A stretch of DNA of 64,000 nt, taken from the NCBI RefSeq assembly GCF_015841355.1, contig NZ_CP064908.1, positions 682,001 through 746,000 on the forward strand. Direction: 5' to 3'. Below are positions 9,041 to 19,049 of the stretch, one piece after another (the stretch's first letter is position 1; each line of letters opens with the position of its first letter). The notes under the pieces are model-generated. The model ran no database searches and was not told where the DNA came from. It saw only the letters and a program-made list of their open reading frames with translations. The DNA is from Synechococcus sp. CBW1107. Its GTDB lineage: Bacteria; Cyanobacteriota; Cyanobacteriia; PCC-6307; Cyanobiaceae. The translations under genes were made by a program, and so were the position numbers.

Positions 9041-10228
9041 ATGAGTGTGAACGGTTCCCCGGGCGACCACCCCATCGCACACCAGCACACCATCCCACCA
9101 GAAGCCTTACTCGGAACCCCTTTGACCTCCTCGCCCTCCAGTAACGGCATTGTTCCCAGCCAGAGCGCCAGGATCGAAGTGATCGGTGTTGGCGGTGGCG
9201 GCAGCAATGCCGTCAACCGGATGATCGCCTCCGATCTCGATGGAGTCGGCTACCGGGTACTCAACACCGACGCCCAGGCCTTGCTGCAGTCAGCTGCCCA
9301 GCGGCGGGTGCAGCTCGGCCAGAAGCTCACCCGGGGTCTCGGGGCTGGCGGCAACCCCATGATCGGTCAGAAGGCCGCCGAGGAATCCCGCAACGAGCTT
9401 CAGGAAGCTCTGGAGGGGGCCGACCTGGTGTTCATCGCTGCCGGCATGGGTGGCGGTACCGGCACCGGCGCTGCGCCCATCCTGGCCGAAGTCGCCAAGG
9501 AATGCGGGGCCCTCACCGTGGGCATCGTCACCAAGCCCTTCGGCTTCGAGGGCCGCAAGCGCATGAAGCAGGCGGAGGAGGGGATCGCCCGCCTGGCGGA
9601 GCACGTCGACACCCTGATCGTGATCCCCAACGACCGCCTGCGGGACGCCATCTCCGGCGCGCCCCTGCAGGAGGCGTTCCGAGCCGCCGACGATGTGCTA
9701 CGTCAGGGCGTCAAGGGCATCAGCGACATCATCACCCGGCCTGGACTGGTCAACGTCGACTTCGCGGATGTGCGCTCGGTCATGACCCTGGCGGGCACGG
9801 CCCTTCTCGGTATCGGCGTGGGCTCCGGACGCTCACGGGCCGTGGAGGCCGCCCAGGCCGCCATCAGCAGCCCCCTGCTCGAAGCAGCCCGGATCGATGG
9901 AGCGAAGGGCTGCGTGATCAACATCAGTGGCGGCAAGGACATGACCCTCGAGGACATGACCACGGCCTCTGAAGTGATCTACGACGTGGTCGATCCCGAC
10001 GCCAACATCATCGTGGGCGCGGTCGTCGACGAGAAGCTCGAGGGCGAGATCCACGTGACGGTGATCGCCACCGGCTTCGAGGCAGGCAGCTCCTACCGCA
10101 CCGAGCGACCCCGCGCGACGTTCGCCACGAGCCCGGAACTCACCCACACCGAAGCCGAGGCCGACCAGCGCGGCGCCAAGATTCCACCGTTCCTGCTCAA
10201 CCGCCAGAGCCGCTCCAGCGACAGCTGA
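9041..10228 (+). CDS. ftsZ: Cell division protein FtsZ
   Basis: 395 residues if ATG 9041 is used; ATG 9029 would add four residues and an upstream ATG at 8960 is possible but extends beyond the usual length. This tubulin-like GTPase forms the Z ring. [17 protein letters not shown] opens the core, [12 protein letters not shown] is the GTP signature, and [11 protein letters not shown] is the T7-loop region with the Asp needed for hydrolysis. A Ser/Pro-rich N-terminal extension precedes the core, as is common in cyanobacteria. The end ([10 protein letters not shown]) resembles the conserved C-terminal peptide that binds partner proteins. A gap of about 130 bases after ftsQ leaves room for its own promoter. 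Confidence 0.96.
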   Translation: MSVNGSPGDHPIAHQHTIPPEALLGTPLTSSPSSNGIVPSQSARIEVIGVGGGGSNAVNRMIASDLDGVGYRVLNTDAQALLQSAAQRRVQLGQKLTRGLGAGGNPMIGQKAAEESRNELQEALEGADLVFIAAGMGGGTGTGAAPILAEVAKECGALTVGIVTKPFGFEGRKRMKQAEEGIARLAEHVDTLIVIPNDRLRDAISGAPLQEAFRAADDVLRQGVKGISDIITRPGLVNVDFADVRSVMTLAGTALLGIGVGSGRSRAVEAAQAAISSPLLEAARIDGAKGCVINISGGKDMTLEDMTTASEVIYDVVDPDANIIVGAVVDEKLEGEIHVTVIATGFEAGSSYRTERPRATFATSPELTHTEAEADQRGAKIPPFLLNRQSRSSDS

Positions 10229-10236
10229 TTCAAGGG

Positions 10237-10337
10237 GGTGACCCGGAGTCCACGCCTGCCCGGAGCATCCCGTGTGGCTGCTCCCTTCCGGTCCTGACCA
10301 GATTTGGGCGTCCGGGCCGCGTGGGTCCGAGTCGGGT
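10237..10337 (-). ncRNA. ffs: Signal recognition particle RNA (4.5S type)
   Basis: The minus strand carries GACCGGAAGGGAGCAGC, the conserved apical domain of small bacterial SRP RNA (symmetrical and asymmetrical internal loops plus GGAA tetraloop). The flanks fold back: ACCCG near 10337 pairs with CGGGT near 10241, and CCACG with CGTGG further in, giving one long hairpin of about 100 nt. It binds Ffh in co-translational targeting. Ends are estimated from the pairing. It lies antisense between ftsZ and panB. Confidence 0.88.
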
Positions 10338-10373
10338 TGATGGTAGCAATGGAAGCTCTGGAGGTTCCTGCCC

Positions 10374-11222
10374 GTGCCCCTGCGACCCGGTGATCTCGTG
10401 GCCCGCAAGCAGGAGGGTCGGCCGATCCTGATGCTGACCGCCTGGGATGCGCTCTCGGCGGCGCTGGTGGAGGAGGCCGGAGCCGAAGTGGTGCTGGTGG
10501 GCGATTCCCTGGCGATGGTGGTGCTCGGCCATGCCACCACCCTGCCGGTGACCCTGACGGAGATGATCGGCCACACCCAGGCCGTGGCCCGGGGTCTGCG
10601 CCGGCCCGAGGGGCAGCAACCGCTGCTGATCTGCGATCTGCCCTTCCTGAGCTATCAGTGCGGCGGTGATCAGGCGGTGGCCGCCGCCGGCCGGGTGCTC
10701 AAGGAAAGCGCTGCGGCGGCCGTGAAGCTGGAGGGAGGGGAACCGGAAACCGTGGCTGTGGTCGACCGGCTGGTGCGCAGCGGGATCCCGGTGATGGGCC
10801 ACCTCGGTCTGACCCCCCAGTCGGTGCACAGGCTGGGTTACCGCCGCCAGGCCAGGGATCCGATCAGCCAGGAGCGCCTGAGGCGCCAGGCCCTGAATCT
10901 GGAGGCCGCCGGCTGCTTCGCCCTGGTGCTGGAGCACGTGCCGGCGGATCTGGCCGGCAGCCTGCGCCGGCAGCTGGCCATTCCGGTGATCGGAATCGGC
11001 GCCGGCGACGACTGCGACGGCCAGGTGCGGGTCACCGCGGATCTGCTGGGCCTGACCCCGAGCCAACCTCCCTTCAGTACGCCACTGCTGGCCGGGCGCC
11101 AGCTCTGCGTGGAGGCCCTCAGGGGCTGGCTGCAATCGGCGACACCTCCGGGACCGGCGGCGTCTCGGCAGGCTGATGGGCGTCCCACCAGGCCAGCAGC
11201 TCCCTCAGCACCGCATTGCTGA
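10374..11222 (+). CDS. panB: 3-methyl-2-oxobutanoate hydroxymethyltransferase
   Basis: 282 residues, GTG start with GGAGG about 10 bases upstream; no ATG fits the frame. PanB makes ketopantoate from 2-oxoisovalerate and methylenetetrahydrofolate, the first committed step to pantothenate and CoA. Motifs: [26 protein letters not shown] (metal-binding Asp), [30 protein letters not shown]. The last 20-30 residues (Pro/Ala/Arg-rich) exceed the usual family length and come from a 104-base convergent overlap with hemW. Confidence 0.93.
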   Translation: MPLRPGDLVARKQEGRPILMLTAWDALSAALVEEAGAEVVLVGDSLAMVVLGHATTLPVTLTEMIGHTQAVARGLRRPEGQQPLLICDLPFLSYQCGGDQAVAAAGRVLKESAAAAVKLEGGEPETVAVVDRLVRSGIPVMGHLGLTPQSVHRLGYRRQARDPISQERLRRQALNLEAAGCFALVLEHVPADLAGSLRRQLAIPVIGIGAGDDCDGQVRVTADLLGLTPSQPPFSTPLLAGRQLCVEALRGWLQSATPPGPAASRQADGRPTRPAAPSAPHC

Positions 11223-12345
11223 GGGCCAGTCCCTGCGGATCCGCCAGACGCCAGCGTCGGCCCTCCACCAGCAGCAGCCCCCGCTCGCGCCAGGGGGCCA
11301 TCCAGCCGTGCAGCGATGCGCGATCAGCCTCACTCAGGCCCGCTGCCTGGGCAAGCCGCTCCAGGTTTACCCCTTCGCGTCGGCGCAGACCCACCATCAG
11401 CCACTCATCGAACGGCGGCTGCCCCGCCGCCGGGACGGCCGACCTGGTCTGCAGCCAGGCGGCATAGGCCTCCCGGGTGCGGGGCCTGGCCTGACGCTGG
11501 CCGTAGGGAGCCGACGTGGCCCCCAGTCCGAAACCCCACCAGCCGGCCCCACTCCAGTAAACGCGGTTGTGGCGGGACGCGTGCCCGGGCAGGGCGTAGT
11601 TGGAGATCTCGTAGCGGCCGAAGCCGGCGCTCCGCAGCAGCTCGCCGGTGAGGTCCATCAGGTCGGCCCCCAGATCCGGATCCGGCAGGGGCAGCTCTCC
11701 GCGCTTCTGCAGGCGCTCGAACACGGTGCCCGGCTCCACGATCAGGTCGTAGACGGAAAGATGGGGAGGCCCCAGCTCGAGGGCCTGCTGCAGCTGCTGC
11801 CGCCAGTGGGGCAGATCCTGCTCGGGGAGACCCTGAATCAGATCCAGACTCCAGCTGACCAGGTCGCCGGCGGCCTGGGCCCGGCTCAGCCAGCCGGCGG
11901 CCTGGAGCAGATGCTGACGGCGATGGCGGCGGCCGAGACGCTCCAGCACGGCGTCATCGAAGCTCTGCCCCCCCAGGCTCACCCGGTTGATGCCCAGCGC
12001 CAGCATCCCCTCCAGCCTCGGGCGGTCGAAGCTGGCCGGATCCATCTCCAGGGTGATCTCAGCTCCAGGGGAGAAGCCGAAGCGCTGGCGCAGGCCATCC
12101 AGGAGCTTCCCCATCTGCTCGGGGGTCAGCAGCGACGGGGTGCCGCCACCGATGTAGACGGTGGAGAGAGGGGCCGGGTTCTCAGAAACGGCGATCTCAG
12201 CCTGCAGCAGTGGCAGGTAGGCGGCGATCGAGGCGGAATGGGCACCGTCGGCCTTGTCCCCCAGGGGCACCACCGCGAAGTCGCAGTAGAAGCAGCGGCG
12301 GTGGCAGAAGGGGATGTGGAGGTAGGCGGCGCGGGGTGCGTTCAA
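11119..12345 (-). CDS. hemW: Radical-SAM protein HemW (coproporphyrinogen oxidase-like)
   Basis: 408 residues. The N-terminus reads [18 protein letters not shown] and the CxxxCxxC cluster motif is CHRRCFYC, followed by GGGTPSLL (SAM-binding GGE-like motif) and a HemN-type C-terminal domain. HemW proteins are related to oxygen-independent coproporphyrinogen III dehydrogenase but act as heme-binding chaperones in characterised bacteria. A separate HemN would be expected to carry a longer N-terminal sequence. The 3' end overlaps panB on the other strand. Confidence 0.88.
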   Translation of the reverse strand: MNAPRAAYLHIPFCHRRCFYCDFAVVPLGDKADGAHSASIAAYLPLLQAEIAVSENPAPLSTVYIGGGTPSLLTPEQMGKLLDGLRQRFGFSPGAEITLEMDPASFDRPRLEGMLALGINRVSLGGQSFDDAVLERLGRRHRRQHLLQAAGWLSRAQAAGDLVSWSLDLIQGLPEQDLPHWRQQLQQALELGPPHLSVYDLIVEPGTVFERLQKRGELPLPDPDLGADLMDLTGELLRSAGFGRYEISNYALPGHASRHNRVYWSGAGWWGFGLGATSAPYGQRQARPRTREAYAAWLQTRSAVPAAGQPPFDEWLMVGLRRREGVNLERLAQAAGLSEADRASLHGWMAPWRERGLLLVEGRRWRLADPQGLALSNAVLRELLAWWDAHQPAETPPVPEVSPIAASP

Positions 12346-12484
12346 GACCTGGAATGGGGTTGGGCGCGGTCGCCTTCAGGATTCGCCACATGTCCATAGG
12401 CAAATGTACGGATACCTTTCCCGGTCAAACGGGGCGGGATCAGCCATGCTGCGGGTTCTGGCCCTGGGCAGCCACAACAGGCAC

Positions 12485-13597
12485 ATGGTGGACCCGCTCA
12501 TCCTGCTGCTGTTCCTGATCTCCGGCGCAGCCACCGGCTGGCTGGGGGTGGATCTGCTGCCGGAGAACCTGCTGATCGAGGTGACGAACCTCGAGGGCCT
12601 GCGCTGGGTGCTGGGAGGCTTCGGGGCCTTCTTCGGGCTGCTGGCCGGATTCTTCTTTCAGCTGCTGCGGCGCCGTCTGATGCGCCAGGTGCGCTCGATG
12701 CCCACCGACCTCCTGGTGAGCCGCGCCGTGGGGCTGATCCTGGGCCTGCTGGTGGCCAACCTGCTGCTGGCCCCGATCCTGCTGCTTCCCCTGCCCTGGG
12801 AGGTGATTTTCGTGAAGCCGCTGGCGGCGGTGCTGAGCAACGTGTTCTTCGGGGTCCTGGGGTACAACCTCGCCGAGGTGCACGGGCGCACGCTGCTGCG
12901 GCTGTTCAACCCTGCCAGCACCGAGGCTCTGCTCGTGGCCGATGGGGTCCTGCAGCCAGCCACCGCCAAGATCCTCGACACCAGCGTGATCATCGACGGA
13001 CGCATCCGTGGTCTGCTGGATTCGGGCCTGCTGGAGGGTCAGGTGATCGTGGCCCAGGCCGTGATCGATGAACTGCAGCAGCTGGCCGACTCGGGCAATG
13101 CCGAGAAGCGGGGCAAGGGCAGGCGCGGTCTCAACCTGCTGGCCGCCCTGCGCGAGACCTACGGCCGCCGCCTGGTGGTGAACAGCACCCGCTACGAGGG
13201 CAACGGCGCCGACGACAAGCTGCTCAAGCTGACCGCCGACACCGGCGGCACCCTGCTCACCGCCGACTACAACCTGGCCAAGGTGGCCGAGGTGCAGGAT
13301 CTCCGAGTGATGAACCTGAGCGCCCTGGTGATCGCCCTGCGGCCCGAAGTGCAGCCAGGCGACGCCCTGCAGCTCAAGATCGTGCGCGAGGGCAAGGAGG
13401 CCAACCAGGGGGTTGGCTACCTGGAGGACGGCACGATGGTGGTGGTGGAATCCGCCCGGGCGCGCATCGGCCAGCGCCTGCCCGTGACGGTGACCGGAGC
13501 CCTGCAGACCCCAGCCGGACGCATGGTCTTCGCCCGCTGTGACCAGGATGGCCCGAAACAGCCCGCCACGGTCCAGCAGCCGACGGGCCCCCGCTAG
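12485..13597 (+). CDS. PIN/TRAM-domain membrane protein (YacL-like)
   Basis: 370 residues from ATG 12485 (MVDPLILLLFLISG); an in-frame ATG at 12446 would add 13. Several hydrophobic helices occupy residues 1-130, followed by a PIN-type domain (KILDTSVIIDGRIRGLL, then acidic residues in ELQQLAD and LLTADYNLAKVA) and a C-terminal TRAM-like beta domain (GVGYLEDGTMVVVE). PIN domains are metal-dependent RNases, so a membrane-tethered RNA cleavage or binding role is likely but unproven. It diverges from hemW and precedes clpR by about 30 bases. Confidence 0.85.
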   Translation: MVDPLILLLFLISGAATGWLGVDLLPENLLIEVTNLEGLRWVLGGFGAFFGLLAGFFFQLLRRRLMRQVRSMPTDLLVSRAVGLILGLLVANLLLAPILLLPLPWEVIFVKPLAAVLSNVFFGVLGYNLAEVHGRTLLRLFNPASTEALLVADGVLQPATAKILDTSVIIDGRIRGLLDSGLLEGQVIVAQAVIDELQQLADSGNAEKRGKGRRGLNLLAALRETYGRRLVVNSTRYEGNGADDKLLKLTADTGGTLLTADYNLAKVAEVQDLRVMNLSALVIALRPEVQPGDALQLKIVREGKEANQGVGYLEDGTMVVVESARARIGQRLPVTVTGALQTPAGRMVFARCDQDGPKQPATVQQPTGPR

Positions 13598-13629
13598 GCT
13601 CCCATCCAGGCCCTGTAGAGCGTTTTCAG

Positions 13630-14304
13630 ATGTCGGTGTCGGCCCCTTACTACGGCGATTCCGCCGTGATGCGCACACCGCCGCCCGATCTGCCGTCGCT
13701 GCTGCTGAAGGAGCGGATCGTCTACCTCGGCCTGCCCCTCTTCTCCGATGACGACGCCAAGCGTCAGATGGGGATCGATGTGACCCAGCTGATCATTGCC
13801 CAGCTTCTCTATCTCGAGTTCGACAATCCCGAGAAGCCGATCTTCTTCTACATCAACTCCACCGGCACCAGCTGGTACTCCGGGGATGCCATCGGCTTTG
13901 AAACCGAGGCTTTCGCCATCTGCGACACCATCCGCTACGTGAAGCCGCCGGTGCACACCATCTGCATCGGCCAGGCCATGGGCACCGCCGCGATGATTCT
14001 CTCGGCCGGCGCCAAGGGCCACCGGGCCGCCCTGCCCCACGCCTCGATCGTTCTGCACCAGCCACGCTCGGGTGCCCGCGGCCAGGCCAGCGACATCCAG
14101 ATCCGCGCCCAGGAAGTGCTGCACAACAAGCACGTGATGCTGGAGATGCTCTCCCACAACACCGGCCGCAGCGTCGAGCAGCTCTCGAAGGATTCCGACC
14201 GCATGACCTACCTCACGCCGCGGGAGGCCCTGGAATACGGCCTGATCGACCGGATCCTCACCAGCCAGAAGCCGCTGCCGGTCCCCCTGGCCGGCTCGGT
14301 CTGA
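13630..14304 (+). CDS. clpR: ClpP-like subunit ClpR, catalytically inactive
   Basis: 224 residues with the ClpP fold but a broken triad. The nucleophile motif reads GQAMGTAAMI, so Gly118 stands where active ClpP has Ser. The motif holding the catalytic Asp reads SDRMTYLT, with Met in its place. His143 (LHQPRSG) is kept. In cyanobacteria and plastids ClpR forms mixed rings with an active ClpP and pairs with the ClpC chaperone. Here it lies directly before clpP, as expected for that ClpP3/R core. Confidence 0.92.
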   Translation: MSVSAPYYGDSAVMRTPPPDLPSLLLKERIVYLGLPLFSDDDAKRQMGIDVTQLIIAQLLYLEFDNPEKPIFFYINSTGTSWYSGDAIGFETEAFAICDTIRYVKPPVHTICIGQAMGTAAMILSAGAKGHRAALPHASIVLHQPRSGARGQASDIQIRAQEVLHNKHVMLEMLSHNTGRSVEQLSKDSDRMTYLTPREALEYGLIDRILTSQKPLPVPLAGSV

Positions 14305-14386
14305 CCCTGGACCGCTGAACTCGCTGATCTGAGCCGGCCCCCGCTCGTCCGTCACCCCGTCACCACCCCGTTCCGAACCCACCGCC

Positions 14387-14989
14387 ATGCCCATCGGCAC
14401 CCCCAGCGTTCCCTATCGCCTGCCCGGCAGCCAGTACGAGCGCTGGGTCGACATCTACACCCGCCTCGGCGTGGAGCGGATCCTCTTCCTTGGCCAGGAG
14501 GTCAATGACGGCATCGCCAACAGCCTGGTGGCCCAGATGCTGTACCTGGATTCCGAGGACAGCAGCAAGCCGATCTACCTCTACATCAATTCCCCGGGTG
14601 GATCGGTCACCGCCGGGCTGGCGATCTACGACACGATCCAGTACGTCAAATCGGACGTGGTGACCATCTGCGTGGGCCTCGCCGCCAGCATGGGTGCCTT
14701 CCTGCTGGCGGCGGGCACCAAGGGCAAGCGTCTGGCTCTGCCGCACGCCCGGATCATGATCCACCAGCCCCTGGGTGGCACCAGCCAGCGTCAGGCCAGC
14801 GACATCGAGATCGAGGCCCGCGAGATCCTGCGGATCAAGGACATGCTCAACCAGAGCCTGGCCGACATGTGCGGTCAGAGCCTCGAGAAGGTCACCAAGG
14901 ACACCGACCGCGACTACTTCCTCAGTGCGGCCGAGGCCAAGGACTACGGCCTGATCGACCGGGTGATCTCCCACCCGAGTGAAGCCTGA
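14387..14989 (+). CDS. clpP: ATP-dependent Clp protease proteolytic subunit ClpP (ClpP3 type)
   Basis: 200 residues with an intact serine-protease triad: Ser101 in [10 protein letters not shown], His126 in MIHQPLGG, and the Asp of [18 protein letters not shown] (about residue 176). It degrades proteins delivered by Clp ATPases. Position 82 bases after clpR suggests one operon and a mixed ClpP3/ClpR ring, an essential complex in studied cyanobacteria. The gap contains no obvious terminator. Confidence 0.95.
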   Translation: MPIGTPSVPYRLPGSQYERWVDIYTRLGVERILFLGQEVNDGIANSLVAQMLYLDSEDSSKPIYLYINSPGGSVTAGLAIYDTIQYVKSDVVTICVGLAASMGAFLLAAGTKGKRLALPHARIMIHQPLGGTSQRQASDIEIEAREILRIKDMLNQSLADMCGQSLEKVTKDTDRDYFLSAAEAKDYGLIDRVISHPSEA

Positions 14990-15009
14990 GCGGCCAGGCG
15001 CGACCCTAA

Positions 15010-16035
<1,026 letters not shown>

Positions 16036-16085
16036 AGCGGGATCTCCCCGGTGGCTCAGACCTGCGGTACAGGCTGAATCTGCCT

Positions 16086-17171
16086 GTGCTGGCCTGGGGT
16101 AGTGCCCAGGCCAGCACAAGTCTCACCCTGGCGTCAGCAGCCTGGATGGTGAGCGGACTGAGCGCCTCCCCCCTGGTGAACAGCCTGCTGCCGGGCCTGG
16201 TCACCCTGCCGGCGCTGCTGCCCCTGATCCGCCGTCCCCTGGCCGGGGTGATGCTCCAGCTGGTGGCGGTGCTCCTGTTGCTGGGCCTGGGGGTGAGCAC
16301 CAGCTCGGCCGTTGGCTCCCCGGCAGCCGGAACCTCCAGTCCCGTGCTGCTGGCCATGGCCTCGGTGCTGGCCGTCGCGCTGGGAACGCGGATGACCGAC
16401 CTGCCCCTGCAGAGGACCCTGCTGGCGAGGCACCAGCTGCCGATGGGTCAGCTGAGGCGGGCCGGGGAACTGGGTTCCCTGCTCGGCCATGGGCTCACGG
16501 CGCTGTTGTTCCCGATTGGCCGTGCCCTGCTCCAGTTCAGCCAGGCCCTGCTGCTGCTGCTGCCGGTGCTGCCCCTGGCCCGTCAGGCCGGGGGTGTCGC
16601 CCGGGGCGACCAGGCACCGGACGCAGGCACCGCGTCGGCGCCGTTGACGTTCAGCTGGCGCTGCTGCCTGCAGGGGATGCTGTTCGGCGGACTTTTCGGA
16701 CTGCTGCCGCTGTGGGTGCGCCAGGTGGAAGCCGGCACCTGCCTGGATTTCGGCCTAGTGCTGACCGCCTATGGCCTGGGACGCAGCCTGGGCGGGACCT
16801 GGGGACTGGGTTGGTGGCCGGCTGCCCGGTCACTGGTGGGGACACGCCGGGAAGGAGCGTTCCGCTTCCTGGCCATGGCCCTGGTGCTGATCGCGACCCG
16901 CTGGCTGCCGGGCTGGGGGTCCCTGCTGATTTTCCTCCCCCTGGGCGGGCTGGCTCAGGCCAGCGACCTGGCCCAGGTCAGGGGCCTGTCTCAGCTGGGC
17001 GATGAGCCCCTGCGCTGGCAGATCCTGGCGCGCTCCGGGGCCATCGGCGGCCTGCTTGGCAGCCTGGCCATGGGCCTGATGGCGCAGCTGCTCGGGCTGT
17101 CCGTGGCCCTGCCCGTGCAGATCGGCCTGTTCCTGGCGGCGGCCCTGCTGCTGTCGCCGCGACGGCAGTGA
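16086..17171 (+). CDS. Multi-spanning membrane protein coupled to cobD
   Basis: About 361 residues if GTG 16086 is the start; ATG 16146 is an alternative. Roughly ten hydrophobic segments give the look of a major-facilitator-like transporter (for example VLLAMASVLAVALGTRM, LLFPIGRALLQFSQALLLLL, FRFLAMALVLIATRWLP), but I cannot assign a family. It overlaps the start of cobD by 4 bases, so the two are translated together. A link to corrinoid or precursor transport is possible on position alone. Codon use matches its neighbours. Confidence 0.7.
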   Translation: MLAWGSAQASTSLTLASAAWMVSGLSASPLVNSLLPGLVTLPALLPLIRRPLAGVMLQLVAVLLLLGLGVSTSSAVGSPAAGTSSPVLLAMASVLAVALGTRMTDLPLQRTLLARHQLPMGQLRRAGELGSLLGHGLTALLFPIGRALLQFSQALLLLLPVLPLARQAGGVARGDQAPDAGTASAPLTFSWRCCLQGMLFGGLFGLLPLWVRQVEAGTCLDFGLVLTAYGLGRSLGGTWGLGWWPAARSLVGTRREGAFRFLAMALVLIATRWLPGWGSLLIFLPLGGLAQASDLAQVRGLSQLGDEPLRWQILARSGAIGGLLGSLAMGLMAQLLGLSVALPVQIGLFLAAALLLSPRRQ

Positions 17172-18253
17172 TCAGCGTGGCGGCCTCGCTCCAGCTCTGG
17201 CTGCTGCTGCTGCTGGCCGGCGCCCTGGATCGCCTGGTGGGTGATCCGATCAGCTGGCCCCATCCCGTTCAGGCAATGGGCTGGGCGATCCAGCGGCTGC
17301 GCGCCCCCGGGGAGCGCTGGGCCGGAGATCATCCCCTCCGGCTGCGCCTGGTGGGGATGGCGCTCACCGCCCTGGTGGTGAGCGTCAGTGGCCTGGCCGG
17401 CTGGAGCCTGGAACGGCTGGCGCTTGGCTCCGCTCCAGCTCTCCCCATGCCGTCCCCGCTGGCCTGGCTCGGCTTGCCCGTGCTGATGGTGGCTCTGGCC
17501 AGCGCCCTGGCCGCCGGCAGCCTCGAGACGGCCGTGAGGGCCGTCCTGGCACCGATCAGCGCCCCGCCGTGTCCAGAGGCCGACGAGGAGGAGGCCGGGC
17601 TGGAAGCGGGGCGCCGGCAGCTGGCCCTGATCGTGGGCCGGGATGTGCAGGGGCTCAGCCGGGAGGAGGTGATGCGCGGAGTGGCCGAAACCGCCGCGGA
17701 GAACGCCGTCGATGGCCTCTTCGGCCCATTGTTCTGGATGCTGACCGGCGCCGGGCTCTGGTCGGCCCTGGGGGTCGCTGATGGTGTTCCTGGCCCCCTG
17801 AGCCTGGCCTGGATGTACAAGGCCGCCAGCACTCTGGATTCGATGCTCGGCTACAGGCGGGGCCGCCTGCGCTGGCTTGGCACCGCCGGGGCCCGGCTCG
17901 ATGACCTGCTCACCTGGCTGCCTGCCCGACTGGTGGCGTTCAGCCTGCCGGCTGCGGCCGGCAGAGTCGGTGAGAGTCTTCGCCTGGGGAGGGAGGCCCT
18001 GCGCCAGGGGCGAGCCGATCCATCCCCCAACGCCGGGGTGTCGATGGCGGCCTTCGCCCTGGCGGCCGGGGTTCAGCTGGGCGGCGTGAACCACTACGGC
18101 GGAGTGGCCAGGGCCAAACCGATCCTCGGCCGGGGGTACCCATCAGCCGATCCCGCCGCCATCGCCCGGATTCTGAGGTTGACCGCCCGGCTCGAGGCCC
18201 TCTGGCTGGCCCTGACTCTGCCCCTGCTGCTCAGTCTGAGTCAGGTTCAGTAG
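17168..18253 (+). CDS. cobD: Adenosylcobinamide-phosphate synthase
   Basis: 361 residues, GTG start. CobD/CbiB attaches the aminopropanol linker to adenosylcobyric acid in the membrane. Diagnostic stretches are LDRLVGDPISWPHPVQAMG near the N-terminus, GVAETAAENAVDGLFGPLFW, AWMYKAASTLDSMLGYR, ARLDDLLTWLPAR and PSPNAGVSMAAFALAAGVQLGG (interrupted here by nothing unusual). Several membrane helices are present. Picocyanobacteria make pseudocobalamin, so this fits the lineage. Its 3' end overlaps the convergent sugar transferase by 7 bases. Confidence 0.94.
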   Translation: MISVAASLQLWLLLLLAGALDRLVGDPISWPHPVQAMGWAIQRLRAPGERWAGDHPLRLRLVGMALTALVVSVSGLAGWSLERLALGSAPALPMPSPLAWLGLPVLMVALASALAAGSLETAVRAVLAPISAPPCPEADEEEAGLEAGRRQLALIVGRDVQGLSREEVMRGVAETAAENAVDGLFGPLFWMLTGAGLWSALGVADGVPGPLSLAWMYKAASTLDSMLGYRRGRLRWLGTAGARLDDLLTWLPARLVAFSLPAAAGRVGESLRLGREALRQGRADPSPNAGVSMAAFALAAGVQLGGVNHYGGVARAKPILGRGYPSADPAAIARILRLTARLEALWLALTLPLLLSLSQVQ

Positions 18254-19005
18254 GCACCGCGATCTCGCGGGTAGAGGATCACTCCCACCGTGCGCAGGAT
18301 GATCGCCAGATCCAGCAGGACCGTGCGGCGGCGCACGTAGCTGACATCGAGCCGGACACGGGCGTCGTAGCTGAGGTTGTTGCGCCCCGACACCTGCCAG
18401 AGCCCGGTGAGGCCCGGTCGCACCGCAAGCACCTCATCCATCTGACGGCCGTAGCGGTCCAGTTCGTCCCAGACGATCGGCCGCGGGCCGACCACGCTCA
18501 TCTGGCCCTTGAGCACATTGATGAACTGGGGCAGCTCGTCGAGGCTGGAGCGCCGCAGGAATCCACCGATCGGGGTGATGCGCGGGTCGGCCTTGAGCTT
18601 GAAGTCCTTCTTGAATTCCGCCTTGAGTTCAGGCGACTGCTCCAGCAGGGTCTTGAGGATGCGGTCGGCATCCTTGCGCATCGTGCGGAACTTGATGCAA
18701 CCGAAGCCCTTGTAGCCGCGGCCGATCCGACGCTGCACGTAGAAGACCGGCCCGGGCGAGCTCAGTTTCACCAGCACCGCCAGCAGCAGCAGCAGGGGAC
18801 TGCCCAGGGCCAGCACCGCCAGGGAGAACACGATGTCGCCGCTGCGCTTGAGCACGCGGGATCGCTTCGACTGCGCCTGGATCAGCTGCTCGGCCGTGGG
18901 CACCGCGGTGATCATCGAATCAGCGACCACGAGCGGGGGGACCAAGTGCAGAGGCCGGGCAACGGAGCCGGCGGCCTCACAGGCGCTGAGCAACGTTCCG
19001 GACAT
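18247..19005 (-). CDS. Bacterial sugar transferase (WbaP/WcaJ-like undecaprenyl-phosphate phosphosugar transferase)
   Basis: 252 residues from ATG 19005; a TTG at 19017 would add four. After a variable N-terminus there is one hydrophobic segment (DIVFSLAVLALGSPLLLLLAV split across about residues 58-80), then the family core: GPVFYVQRRIGRGYKGF, KFRTMRKDAD, RITPIGGFLRRSSLDELPQ, GQMSVVGPRP, RPGLTGLWQVSGR. These enzymes start capsule, O-antigen or exopolysaccharide units by moving sugar-1-phosphate to undecaprenyl phosphate. The next upstream gene in the same direction is a glycosyltransferase. Confidence 0.92.
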   Translation of the reverse strand: MSGTLLSACEAAGSVARPLHLVPPLVVADSMITAVPTAEQLIQAQSKRSRVLKRSGDIVFSLAVLALGSPLLLLLAVLVKLSSPGPVFYVQRRIGRGYKGFGCIKFRTMRKDADRILKTLLEQSPELKAEFKKDFKLKADPRITPIGGFLRRSSLDELPQFINVLKGQMSVVGPRPIVWDELDRYGRQMDEVLAVRPGLTGLWQVSGRNNLSYDARVRLDVSYVRRRTVLLDLAIILRTVGVILYPRDRGAY

Positions 19006-19049
19006 CAACGCCCCCAAGGTGAGCGAACTCTAAAAATCGATTGGTCAAC

